This document shows positions 47,963 through 58,428 of a stretch of DNA of 64,000 nt, in pieces. The stretch is from Phoma sp. XZ068 (Eukaryota > Ascomycota > Dothideomycetes > Pleosporales > Didymellaceae). Location of the stretch: the NCBI GenBank assembly GCA_004835665.1, contig RBKR01000001.1, positions 2,976,001-3,040,000 on the forward strand, written 5' to 3'. The notes beneath the pieces are model-generated. The model made no database searches and had not been told where the DNA came from. It saw only the letters and a program-made list of their open reading frames with translations. Positions within the stretch are counted from its first letter, which is position 1. Every line of letters begins with the position of its first letter. A program made the translations under genes and the position numbers.

Positions 47963-48832
47963 TCAGCCCCTCAGCTTCAATACATCACACCACATCCTCA
48001 CGACGGCATCTTTCTCATCCCTTCTCCCACCTTCCTTAGGCACCATAAACACCTCCTTCACCTCCGCTCTCCCCAAATCCCTCCCCGCCCTGATCTTCCC
48101 CCAAAACTCCCGTATCGTAGCCTGCGCAAACTCAAAGTCTACATCCTCACCATCGCCGTCGTGCACTCCATTCACCGCCTCATCGCCCTCATCCCCCGCT
48201 ATGGTGCTGATACACACGACCACGCCCGGACTGCTCACTCCGCCGCCCTGTCCTTCTCGCAGGGCGCGCACCTCGCCGATTTGAACGGTGAATAGGCCGC
48301 CGGTGTATGTAGCCCCGTCGCGTATGCTCAGCGTGTGTCGTGGGCTCCATAGCGCGGCGAGTTGGTTCCGCAGGAGTAGGGCGCGGGCATCGCTCTGCTG
48401 TGCTGGTATTGCTGCGACACTGCCGGGGCCTTTGTTCAGCTGCGGTGGAGGCGCAATGTGGACGTATGCTCGGTTGTGGCTGAGCGAGGTGTGCGTGAAG
48501 AAGTGCTGGTATGTGTGTGCGAAGGCGGCGGGTTCAACGGAGGTAGAGGAGGAGGGGTTGTCGGTGGTGCGAGGGGGTGTGTCGCGGAAGAGACGGTAGG
48601 TTAGTGTCCATGGCGCGCTGCGTGTGAGGGTATGGAAGTGTGTTTCGAGGGAGGAGGTTAGGGTGGACGCGGTGGTGGAGGAGTCGGCGGGTTGCGCGGT
48701 GGGGGTGGGGATGAAGTAGAGCCTAGGAGAGTCAATAGGGTTTAGATACGAATAATACAAAAGTCAATTGCATGCTAGGCGATTCGCGACGGGCTCTGCT
48801 GGGTTTGTATATACGTACCCGCTGTACTTCAT
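47963..48832 (-). CDS. MED20: Mediator complex subunit 20
   Basis: Two exons, 48832-48819 and 48722-47963, give 257 residues. The 14-nt first exon codes only MKYS plus most of a glycine; joined, it gives MKYSGLYFIP, the expected start of fungal MED20 proteins. The middle segment APWTLTYRLFRDTPP and the later IRDGATYTGGLFTVQIGEVRALRE match the family plan, two strands of the MED18-MED20 beta-barrel surface. The protein would sit in the Mediator head module and contact Pol II. It is head-to-head with the GH47 mannosidase gene. Confidence 0.87.
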
Positions 48833-49288
48833 TGTTGCGACTATATGGTTGTCCTGCAGCCTCGCGCATGCAAGAGCTCCAAGTCGCTGGGTGACGGCTC
48901 GGATCGATCGCAAGCTACCCCTGCTAGCGCCGCCTAACCGAGCGGACCCCTTGAGTGACGCGACGCGTCCATTCTATGTAAAGCACTCCACTTGGGGACG
49001 TCTGAGCCTCCACGACCCGCTATGGGGGCGTGCTGCCCCTTCTCGCTGTCGTTGAGTGTCTCTTCTTGTTTCAGTACCATTGCTTTGGATTTTTTCTAAA
49101 CATTTGTGCTATCTTCAATTGCCATTATCTTTACCTCGCCAGCCGTTCGTTCCGAACCACTACTCAACTGGTCTTGACTAGCCCATAGCGCTCATCAAGT
49201 CCTCCTGTCTGCTTTTTTGGAGTTTGCTTTGCTCCTTGTATCATATCGCAGATGGTTTGATATTTCTTAGATTTCTACATTGGCCGCT
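48833..49288. other. Divergent promoter, MED20 / GH47
   Basis: 456 nt. Pyrimidine-rich near 49040-49220. No gene is supported. Confidence 0.5.
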
Positions 49289-51231
49289 ATGAGCCCTATA
49301 ATACGACGCATTGCAGTCTTATGCATTTCTTCGGTCCTCCTTTACTTTGCCTTTCGCCAGCTCACTCTGGGCAATGAATTCCCGTCACCGACTGGTCTAC
49401 CTTCAACTCGAGTCAAAGGACCTGTGAGATGGAGGGACATAACTCCCAAGTACCCAGTAGCTTCGACGATTCCCCTCCCAACGGGCACACCCTCCGCCAT
49501 CCCCCGCATACAGCATGAGTTCGGCGCTGAGACACAACACAACAAGGCAGAAAGGCTGCATAGGCAGGCTGCTGTGAAAGAGGCGTTCTTGCACTCCTGG
49601 AATGGATACAAGAAGCACGCATGGCTGCAAGATGAAGTTACTCCGGTAACAGGAGGCTTCATCAATACCTTTGGGCAGCGTGGCGCAACGCTTGTCGATG
49701 CGTTGGATACACTGGCTATCATGGGCTTGGACGAGGAGTTTGAAGCTGCTGTAAAGGCTGTTAAATCGATTGACTTCACCACGAGTGCTATGCCTCGTAT
49801 GAATGTTTTCGAAACCACGATACGGTATTTGGGCGGACTGTTGAGCGCGTACGATGTAAGCGAAGCAAAGCACCACGTCCTTCTCACCAAGGCAATAGAG
49901 CTGGGCGATATGCTGTATGCAGCCTTTGACACTTCAAACCGCATGCCCATTGGGCGATGGGACTGGGAAAAGTGCGTTTTACCTCTGCATACCCTATATT
50001 CTGCTAACCAATACTAGTGCTGCTCTACACATGTGGCAACAAGCTGATGGTCAAGGGCTCAGTGCTGAGCTGGGCTCATTAACACTCGAATTCACACGTC
50101 TCACCCAGTTGACAGGGGACGCAAAATACTACGACGCCGTCGCCCGCATATCCGCACTCCTATCCAAGCATCAGGACCGTACTCAAATGCCCGGTCTCTT
50201 CCCCGTACGCGTCAGCCCTGCGCGCGAGGATTTTTCGCAAGACAAAACATTCACAATGGGTGGTATGTCGGACTCGCTGTACGAGTACCTTCCAAAGCAA
50301 CACATCCTACTCAACGGCCTCGATCCTCAATACGAGGTTCTGTACACCAATGCTATTCGCGAAGCAAAAAAGCACTTATTCTTCCGTCCCCTCAACGCTC
50401 AGAATGCCGATATCCTAATGTCCGGGTCTGCACGAATCAGTGGCGCCACGGGCAGCATCAAATTGGAGCCTGAAGGTCAACACCTCGCCTGCTTTGCGGG
50501 TGGCATGGTCGGAATGGCAGCGAAGATTTTCAACCGCACCGACGAGCTCGAGGTTGCGCGGAAACTAGTCGATGGATGCATATGGGCGTACGACAGCATG
50601 GCCACAGGCATCATGCCCGAGCATTTCACCCTCATACCGTGTCACGGGGACGGAGACTGCACATGGCGCACGGAGAAGTGGAACGAGGCCGTCAAGTCAG
50701 CGGGTTTCGATGAGTACGTGAGGGAATTAGATGCTGCCGACATCATCAAGGAAGACGGCTTACCTCCTGGGTTTGCGAGGATCAGCGACCGTCGATACTT
50801 GCTACGGTATGTATACCTTGTTCAACTTGTAAAGTGCTTACTGACAAACGTGACTCACAGCCCAGAAGCCATCGAATCCATATTCATTCTCCACCGCATA
50901 ACCGGCGACCCAACCCTCGCCGACTCAGCCTGGCGCATGTTCGAAGCCATCAACAACGCAACCCTGACTTCCATCGCGCACTCCGCCATCGCAGACGTCA
51001 CCGTGCCGAAAGGCCAGGAGACGCAGAAACTGGACCAGTGCGAGAGCTTCTGGCTGGCCGAGACGCTGAAGTATTTCTACTTGATTTTCAGTGAGCCGGA
51101 CTTGATGAGTCTGGATGAGTTTGTTTTGTAAGTTGATTCGAGGGTGTGATATGGAGTTGAATAAGGGCTGATGATTGATTAGCAATACTGAAGCACACCC
51201 GCTGCGCAGGCCGCTGGCGACGAAGAATTAA
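49289..51231 (+). CDS. Class I alpha-1,2-mannosidase (glycoside hydrolase family 47)
   Basis: Four exons, 49289-49971, 50018-50806, 50861-51127 and 51183-51231, give 595 residues. A hydrophobic segment at about 8-22 acts as a signal anchor; the rest is lumenal. GH47 signatures are present: FGQRGATLVDALDTLAIMGL, FETTIRYLGGLLSAYD, HLACFAGGM, RPEAIESIF and the C-terminal VFNTEAHP, whose Thr helps to bind the catalytic calcium. The enzyme trims mannose from N-glycans in the ER or Golgi. The third exon begins after a 54-nt intron that has no stop codon and is a multiple of three. The last short exon restores the NTEAHP motif. ER mannosidase I versus Golgi type is not settled. Confidence 0.92.
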
Positions 51232-51966
51232 GAAAGGCTTCTGGTTCTGAGGTCTAAGTACTGTTTATGGGGTTGTATGGGTGAGAAGCCCACGGATAGA
51301 TGGAGCATATAGGCACTGGTTTCAAGCACCTAAGAATAATAGCAATAGAGATACAAAACTTTATCAAAACCTTGGTACTGATATCTGATCCTGCACTTTT
51401 CAACCATGCTTCTTATTACTCATGGCCGCCACACAACACGTCTTTTGACCTCGAGTTCGTATAGATCAATGGCATACATAATCATACCGGTATCAGGCGG
51501 CAGAAAGCACCAAGTTCAACCCAGATTAAGACTCTAGCAGTTGATGTTGCTACCTCATGATCTTGTGATTGGGTGAGCATAGGGTCGCACAAGCGGCCAT
51601 TTTTGATCACACTGAATTTCTCGGGACATAATGTTTTGCGCATATGTTCTTTTGATCCTCGACCGGGACACATCAGTGAACAACCTTGTGAACAAATGAA
51701 AAAAAATCCTAGCGTTGTGGCTCGCCGAGCAAACACTATTGTCTGCACAAAGGCAATGCGCGAATACTCGCATTGGGCAGGAGTTGATTCTGGCATGGTG
51801 ACACCTAGTTCCTTACCACTGTAGGAACTCTGAGTTACAATAATAATTTCGCCTTTCTCTCATCTTGGCACACTCTTTTTTAAATCAACAAGGCTGCTAT
51901 GTACTACTTGCTCCTCACTAGCTGCGCCTGCATGTCGACCCGGCTGCGCCACAATGCAAGCGATGT
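51232..51966. other. Intergenic region before the HET gene
   Basis: Short open frames on both strands (for example 51482-51796 minus) lack known domains. No gene is called. Confidence 0.45.
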
Positions 51967-54129
51967 ATGAAGCTTACCCGAAATGACAACACATCCTGTG
52001 CGTTACTTCTCCTTCCCCGCACTCAGTTTTTGGTCCCTCTCCAAATTACTTTGATACAAGTCGACGCAAGTATGTGCCTTGCACAACAGTGCCCCCACCT
52101 TGATATCAGGCAATGCGATGGCTTTCGATGCTGCTTCGCCTGCGGTGTACCTTTGTCCGAACAGTCCCAGTTACAGCCTGGGACTTCTAGCGTACGGGAC
52201 TACCAATATAATAGCTTGAACAAGACCATTGGACAGCAAATTCGTCTTGTGGTAATACACCCTGGAGATTTCGCGGACGCCCTACGCTGCAGTGTTGAAC
52301 GCGTAGAGCTGGACGATTATCCATATTATGAGGCAGTATCATACACGTGGGCTACAGAGAACGGCGACGATAAAAAGTCGAAAGAAGTGTCCATGAGCGA
52401 TGGGGGCACTGTCCTCGTGACTGCCAATTGTGACGCTGCTCTTCGTTGTTTGCGACGGCCGGATCGTGCGCGGAGAATCTGGATCGACTCAATTTCTATT
52501 AATCAACTGGATATCGAAGAACGAGGCCACCAAGTTGGACTTATGGGTCGCATATATGAAAGAGCCGCCAGTGTGCAAATATGTATTCACGATCCGGATC
52601 ATGAGTACAACAACTGTGTACGATGGCTTAACCTGGATCATGAACAGACATTCGTTTTGAAAAGCGCTCGCTCAGAGCTGAGCGAACTTTTTCGAAAGCG
52701 ATATTTCAAGAGAGTGTGGGTTTTGCAGGAAGTTGCACTCGCTAAAATCGCGGTTTTGGTCGTCAATGGTGCAAGCGTTATTTTGTCGCCTTCGCAACTG
52801 TCTCGTCTCATAAGAGGGTGCCGCAGTTGGAGGTTTGCAATACCTGGTCCTCTCAACTGGACTCGAGCAGGCGCTAGAAAATTGTCGCTTGGTATTATAC
52901 CATGGCTAAGAATATCTTGGCACTCTGATTGCTTCGATCCCAGGGATCGAGTCTACGCCATTCTCAGCCTTCTTGAGCCTTCAATTCGGGATCTCATTCC
53001 GGTCGACTATTCGATATCCCTCGATATGGTCATTGCTAATGCTGTATTTGCATGCATTGGCGACAGTCGAAGTCTAGACATCCTTTCTTTTGTATCCTTC
53101 CGCCACAGTGAGAATGATGTGGATGGCTGCAGATTTGGTATAGAAGACTTCACGAGATATCTGGCACAAGCAACGACCTTGCCTATTACCCCTTCAAGCA
53201 AAGGGGTGCTCCGATCCTCACGTGTTCATGTACCTGGACTCGACACGTCTGATAAGGGAGACAAAAGAGTGGATCCTTCCTTCTTGGTTGAGAGAACACG
53301 CCCGCCGAGTACAATGAGCCATCTGATTCCGCATCTCAAGGTCCGGGGCCATTTGATTGATGTGTCCTTGGGAACTACCTCCCATGGAGTTCAGAATAGT
53401 CTCGAAGCTCTTTCTAGCCACCAAGTCACCTCATTCTCGTACGAAGGTCTCTGGATTGGCTCAAGATTCCGGCAAACCGATTATAAACAGACCAGCTGGC
53501 TCCGTGTGTTCTGTGATTGGGGAATACGAAATTCAGACAGAGCTATCGACTTCCTCCTAGAGCATTTCAACGTGCCTCTCACCGCTCCTATATCTCCCAG
53601 AGAAACGGTGCACGGTGTTTCTAATATCCTATCGACAAGCGGGATGGTAGTTTGTCGGAACCTCCGTAAGCTTACAAATGTTTTTGCCGGGGGGTTGTAT
53701 GCAAAACTCTTTCACATATGTCAAAACAGCGAACGCGGATCTCCTGATTACAACCAACTTGACTTGCAGGCCTTCGCGAAAGCTGCATGCGAGTTTTCTA
53801 CCAAGTTCCTCAGAGATACCGCAATCGATGTTTCCCAGCAATCTCTAAGAGTTACTGATGGTCCCACCAAACTTTTCATGACGCATTACAGTATAGGTGC
53901 TTGTGCTAATATACCGTCACGAGGTGACGTAATCTACGGCCTCGATGGTACAGACAGCTTGTTCCTACTTCGGCCAATAGGGCCAGGAAAATTTAGGATC
54001 GTACAACCTTGCTATTTGTGGGCAGCTTGGGAATTGGATTACTGGAATCCAGGCACAAGAAAAGGGATCTGGCATGACAGACCTTACGACCTCGGTTCCG
54101 AGCAAACACAAATGATTGAGATATGCTGA
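51967..54129 (+). CDS. HET-domain (heterokaryon incompatibility) protein
   Basis: Single open frame of 720 residues from ATG 51967. A HET domain lies at about residues 115-265, with YEAVSYTWA (121-129), a RIWIDSISINQLDIEERGHQ block and the RVWVLQEVALAK block. An N-terminal Cys-rich stretch precedes it (residues about 37-62: C-x5-C-x7-C-x4-C-C-x2-C). The C-terminal half has no recognised domain and would be the variable, recognition-related part. HET proteins act in vegetative incompatibility and programmed cell death; the function of this copy is unknown. A second ATG at 52072 could be the start and would keep the Cys-rich stretch. No introns are needed. Confidence 0.85.
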   Translation: MKLTRNDNTSCALLLLPRTQFLVPLQITLIQVDASMCLAQQCPHLDIRQCDGFRCCFACGVPLSEQSQLQPGTSSVRDYQYNSLNKTIGQQIRLVVIHPGDFADALRCSVERVELDDYPYYEAVSYTWATENGDDKKSKEVSMSDGGTVLVTANCDAALRCLRRPDRARRIWIDSISINQLDIEERGHQVGLMGRIYERAASVQICIHDPDHEYNNCVRWLNLDHEQTFVLKSARSELSELFRKRYFKRVWVLQEVALAKIAVLVVNGASVILSPSQLSRLIRGCRSWRFAIPGPLNWTRAGARKLSLGIIPWLRISWHSDCFDPRDRVYAILSLLEPSIRDLIPVDYSISLDMVIANAVFACIGDSRSLDILSFVSFRHSENDVDGCRFGIEDFTRYLAQATTLPITPSSKGVLRSSRVHVPGLDTSDKGDKRVDPSFLVERTRPPSTMSHLIPHLKVRGHLIDVSLGTTSHGVQNSLEALSSHQVTSFSYEGLWIGSRFRQTDYKQTSWLRVFCDWGIRNSDRAIDFLLEHFNVPLTAPISPRETVHGVSNILSTSGMVVCRNLRKLTNVFAGGLYAKLFHICQNSERGSPDYNQLDLQAFAKAACEFSTKFLRDTAIDVSQQSLRVTDGPTKLFMTHYSIGACANIPSRGDVIYGLDGTDSLFLLRPIGPGKFRIVQPCYLWAAWELDYWNPGTRKGIWHDRPYDLGSEQTQMIEIC

Positions 54130-54446
54130 GAAACCGGTGATCTTCAGATTTTCTTGAGAGAGCAGCTGGTAGAGCATGCTCCAACCTGAATGGTGCTTCA
54201 ATCCTTACCCCGTCACCGGCCATCTGAGTGCATTGTATAGTTCATCATGCGTGAGAAGGAATACTCTCTGTCCATACACGTACCTAGCACATGTGACGGC
54301 GTAATGAGCCATTATTTAGATTCAGGGGAGAATTATGGCGTCTCTGTCACTGTGCCGGACATGAGTGTTTCGGGGGAATAGAGACAAATTTGACAAAACT
54401 AATAACCTAAAGCTTGAAAGCTACTGCGCCCCCGCTATTTGCAACA
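54130..54446. other. Convergent intergenic region
   Basis: 317 nt between the 3' ends of the HET gene and the T5orf172 gene. No gene is seen. Confidence 0.5.
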
Positions 54447-57268
54447 TTACTTATCGATTCCAACATGCTGAACTGACTTCCTGGGCGTCTGGCGTTTCTT
54501 GCCCTTCGCATTCAAACGGCGAGGCTGCACCTTCTTGACATCAGCGTCCGGGAACTCGACAGGCTTACACATCTCAGCTACAGAGTCGATCATCTCTGGC
54601 TTAACAGTCCACGCTCCTGTACTGTCTTTGGCATATGGCTTTTGAGTGATCCAATTATGCCACTTCTGATACACTAGCCTAGCTTTCGGCTCTATGATAT
54701 CAAACCACTCGATGTGAGTTTCACCGCACCCATCACACTTTCGCTTCCTACGGTAGTTGGCAAGCTCAATACTCATGAGTTGTTCAATGCGCTGTACATG
54801 TGGTATTTCTTGAGCTACCCCGTTCTCTGAAGACTGATGGTAATGGTGTTTGGCTTTGCATTTGCGGTTCCATTCCTTGAGACGTCTGTGGAGATTGTTG
54901 GTACGACCAATTTTGACCATTCCGAAGTGCTTCTGGTCCCAAAAGATGTAGATAAAGCCATCTTTTTTATCAGCTTCTGAGAGTTTTTGGACAATCTTGG
55001 ACTTCAGAGCTTTAGTGATGTCGTGTGTACTTTGAAATCTTGTGTGGTAAGGCGTAAACTGTGGTGAAAGACCGGGTGCAGCAGTTCCAGCAATTCCCGT
55101 GGTAGGTTCAGTCTTAGAACGCACTGTAACTTTTCCTTTTTCTGAAGAGGTAGTTATCACAGTCTGTGGCAACGGAGGCAAGTCGCAGTTTGCAACTGCT
55201 TTGATCCATGCTCCGAAGTTCAAATAATGCTGGCTGGACAAGTAAGCCTGATTTCGGATCAGAGCTCGTAGCATGTTCAAGTGCCAGCTACCGATAGATC
55301 GATGCCCAGAGCACATGACAAGCTTGGCGAGGCTTTCAAGGTGGCCAGGTAGAGCGATGTAAGTTGAGTCCGCGATACACTGTGCAATTGTATCAATGCA
55401 TGCATCGAAACTATACCATTGCTTTTCAAGACGATCGCGACCTCGGAAATGCAACTCATTGCAACCAGGCACCACGCATCGGTTTGCCATTTCTTTGAAT
55501 CTTGCCTGCGTCTCGAAAGGCATGATATCGTCAAACACCAAGCAAAGGCTGCTGGCCAATGAGGGTTGCTTGTGTGGATCTACTGCCATTGAAGCTAAAG
55601 CTGGAACAGGGCTGTTGGATATGGCTTTCAGCCAAGCCTTGAAGGTCGAACCATTAGCTTCAGATACATTTGGAAGGGAGAAGATCAGGTCTTGCAAGGT
55701 GTGCATCCTTGGTTTGGCTGTTGTCAGAGATAATGCCACTTTTCGGTGGCTCCAGCAAGTTGTGATTGCCACAAGTTCCTGAATATGATCCAGAATGGTA
55801 ATGTAGTCAGAGCTCTCGATGCAGCTCGCAATATCCTTGATCTCGGCCTTGGCAGCGTACACAGATCCACAGGCTTTGCTACCGCATCGGGAATTGTCCT
55901 TTACCAATGAGGCGACGCATCGATTTCGATCATTGGCCATCCTAGTAGTGAAATCGAAAGGTATTATATGCTCCAATACTTTCGCAAGATTACCAAACTT
56001 CCTCATGGACTTTGGTATAGTGGTTGTGCTGACAGGCTCCCCGACGCTTCTGGCTTTGGTTCCCTGGGCTGTGTTCTTGGCTGCTTGGTTCCCAGATGTA
56101 ATTTTATTGGGAGTTTGATTGAAATTGAAAGACGAGCTGGTAAGGGGCGTTTGCGTGAACGTGAGTGAAGTCTGAATGACCTCTTTCTTGATCACTAGGA
56201 TTATATCATTAGTGGAGTCTCTGCGTCTGGGTCAATGCTGAACTTACAATGTTCATAATCAAGTTGCAAGTTGGAGATATTTTTTGCCGGAACGATGTCT
56301 TCCTTCACTGTGGCTTCATGCTTCGAATCAATTTCCGAGGTACCAGCAGTGGCTTCCTTTGAGCGTCTAGCTATCGCGGAGAAAATGGTCTCAATGGTAG
56401 GGTCACGAGTGTCCGGCAACTCAGTCGTTACCACTAGCGAGCTCGTGAACGTATCTCTGCTGATCTCACTTTGATATGAAGTTTGGGCCGAGGACGCCAC
56501 AGGAACTTTCATATCTTCATCGCCAGCTATGGCAGTATCGACTGGCGAACTCGCGGCATTGTCAACACCACCGTGAGGACCTGCAAAACTCCGCTCGAAG
56601 ATGTCACCTTCTGGCTTGCACGAGGCCAGGTTCGAGCCGAGAAACAATTTGTCCGAAGATTCATGGTTATCCTTGAGTGAGACTAGACTTAGTATGAGTA
56701 TATTTCTCAGAATGACTGCACGCTATAACCTACTAGACTTGAGCATCGCCTTGAAGTCTCTAGATTTCATGGTGAGGCTTTCTGCATCTTGGCTCTGCTC
56801 TCCAAAGGCGAATCCATCATTGCTGGTATCGGTACGAGAAGGCGTCGTCTCTATGAGCACAGTCGTGGTCTTGTGCGCTCCATCCGAAGTTTCTGGTGGT
56901 GTCAACGGAGTGGAAAGGTCAAAATCGACTTGCTCCAATCGTCGAATCGGAGTTTCCGGCGAGTCCCAAGTAGATGCACCTGTACTTGGAGATGACGGAG
57001 TGGATAGAGAGCTTATCGGAGATAGTATAATGGGAGTTCCTGCACATAACCTCTTGGGCGTGGACGGGTTTGATAACGCAACCGTCTCCGTGCTCTCGCG
57101 GCGGGAGGTAATTGCATCATCAAGCGGAGCGAGCGCGAGCTTTTTATCGTAAACTTTGTCGATCTCGAAAACGTTGTCAATGTCCTTGCTGAAAGCCTCA
57201 ACACGATCATCCAGTAGTGCGTGATCAAAATACCCATCGGCTAGGTTTGCTTTAGGGTCGGCGCTCAT
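54447..57268 (-). CDS. T5orf172 (GIY-YIG-like) domain protein with duplicated Cys/His module
   Basis: Three exons, 57268-56734, 56682-56248 and 56194-54447, give 905 residues. The N-terminal half is Ser/Thr/Pro-rich and likely disordered. Residues about 397-523 and 541-666 are two copies of one module, sharing an NRC pair, a CI-x-x-S-x-YI block, a C-x-x-HR or C-x-GHR block and an F-x-AW-x-KA block. Residues about 736-828 form a T5orf172 domain (FIYIFWDQKHFGMVKIG, then RTNNLHRRLKEWN), ending in KCDGCGETHIEWFDI. This domain is related to GIY-YIG nucleases and is found in the fission yeast meiotic gene mug113. Function is unknown; DNA binding or cleavage is an inference. A basic tail follows. 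Confidence 0.84.
55167..55976 (-). repeat. Two copies of a ~127-residue module inside the T5orf172 protein
   Basis: Copy A is coded by about 55976-55596 and copy B by about 55544-55167. They share the NRC, CI-x-x-S-x-YI, C-x(1,2)-HR and AW-x-KA positions but differ at many others, so the duplication is old. Confidence 0.7.
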
Positions 57269-58428
57269 GATCAGTATTCACTATGTCGAGTAATGGTTTG
57301 TAAAATGGGTTGGTCACAGGTAAGGAAATGATCAGTGTGAGTCTGAAATCGGACGAGGGGTTGCGGCTTGCGGCGAGAGGTTCATCGCAGCTATATGTAA
57401 CAGGAAACTACAAGGCCTGCCCATCTGACTATCAGCAGAGTAATGCGCCATCTCAATACTTCTGGAAGGTGAAGTCCGCAGTCAGTGTTGAGACCGCCAC
57501 TGGGAGGATCGAGATACCCGATCATTCCGGTCAGACCGTGTTTCAAAAGGTGTTCCTGCAGCTGCAAGGCTGTAACGAACCACTGCCTCGATGGGGAGAG
57601 CGTGATTTGACAAGGATTCAGATACCGGGGATAGGATTGGTTTTGGGGATGACCAAGCTGTTGGAAAGGCTGGGGAAATACGAGCTGTGTCCCCATGCCA
57701 CATGTGCCAGCCATTGGGGTCCAAAAGCTGTGAAGATAACCACTAGTCGGCGCTTCATCAGGAATTGACTATTACCAACTAGTTCGAGTAAAAGGACGTG
57801 AGATTGTTGACCCAGACTCGACTTTAATCAAGATTGAAGTTGAGGCTACATGTCGGATGATGGCCGAGAGATATCTGATGTCACTCCAAGCCTCGCAGCG
57901 AAACCAGCCCCAACCTTCGTACGCTGGATGTGAGAGAAGGAACTGATAAATTTAACTAGGATTTAGATTGACACACACGCGCCGTGGGGGCGAATTGCGG
58001 CCGCATTCCGGGAGGATCACATCGAGATGTTGGGATGCAGCTTTGCGGCGCAGCCACAACGGCCAGCCTATCGCGGTTGAGCACCACCCTCTAGAGCGGG
58101 CTAACGGGCACATCACGACTCGATAGAAAGTGCAGTAACAGGAAGCTAACCCGGTGGGAGGATTCTCTGCGACAGCACTGCAGGAATAGTTGGAACATGG
58201 AACCCTCGTTCACACCCCTAGATACGAGCGAACCATGCCGGAGCGGGATCGTGGCCTTTGCTCTGTGACGGGTAGCTCAAGTACGAGTCTGTTGGTTTGA
58301 GGCTATGTGCCGTCTGTGTCCTCTCTGTATCATCCGACCTCCTCGTCCGATGTCAATGAGGGGGAATGCGTCCAAAATGGAGTTCCATCCGGTAAAGGAT
58401 TCAGGGGTGATGAGGCCTGCTTCACTGT
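57269..58428. other. Intergenic region with one open frame of unknown status
   Basis: Contains a 152-codon plus-strand frame (57310-57768) with no known domain, possibly real, possibly chance. The rest shows no gene. Confidence 0.4.
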
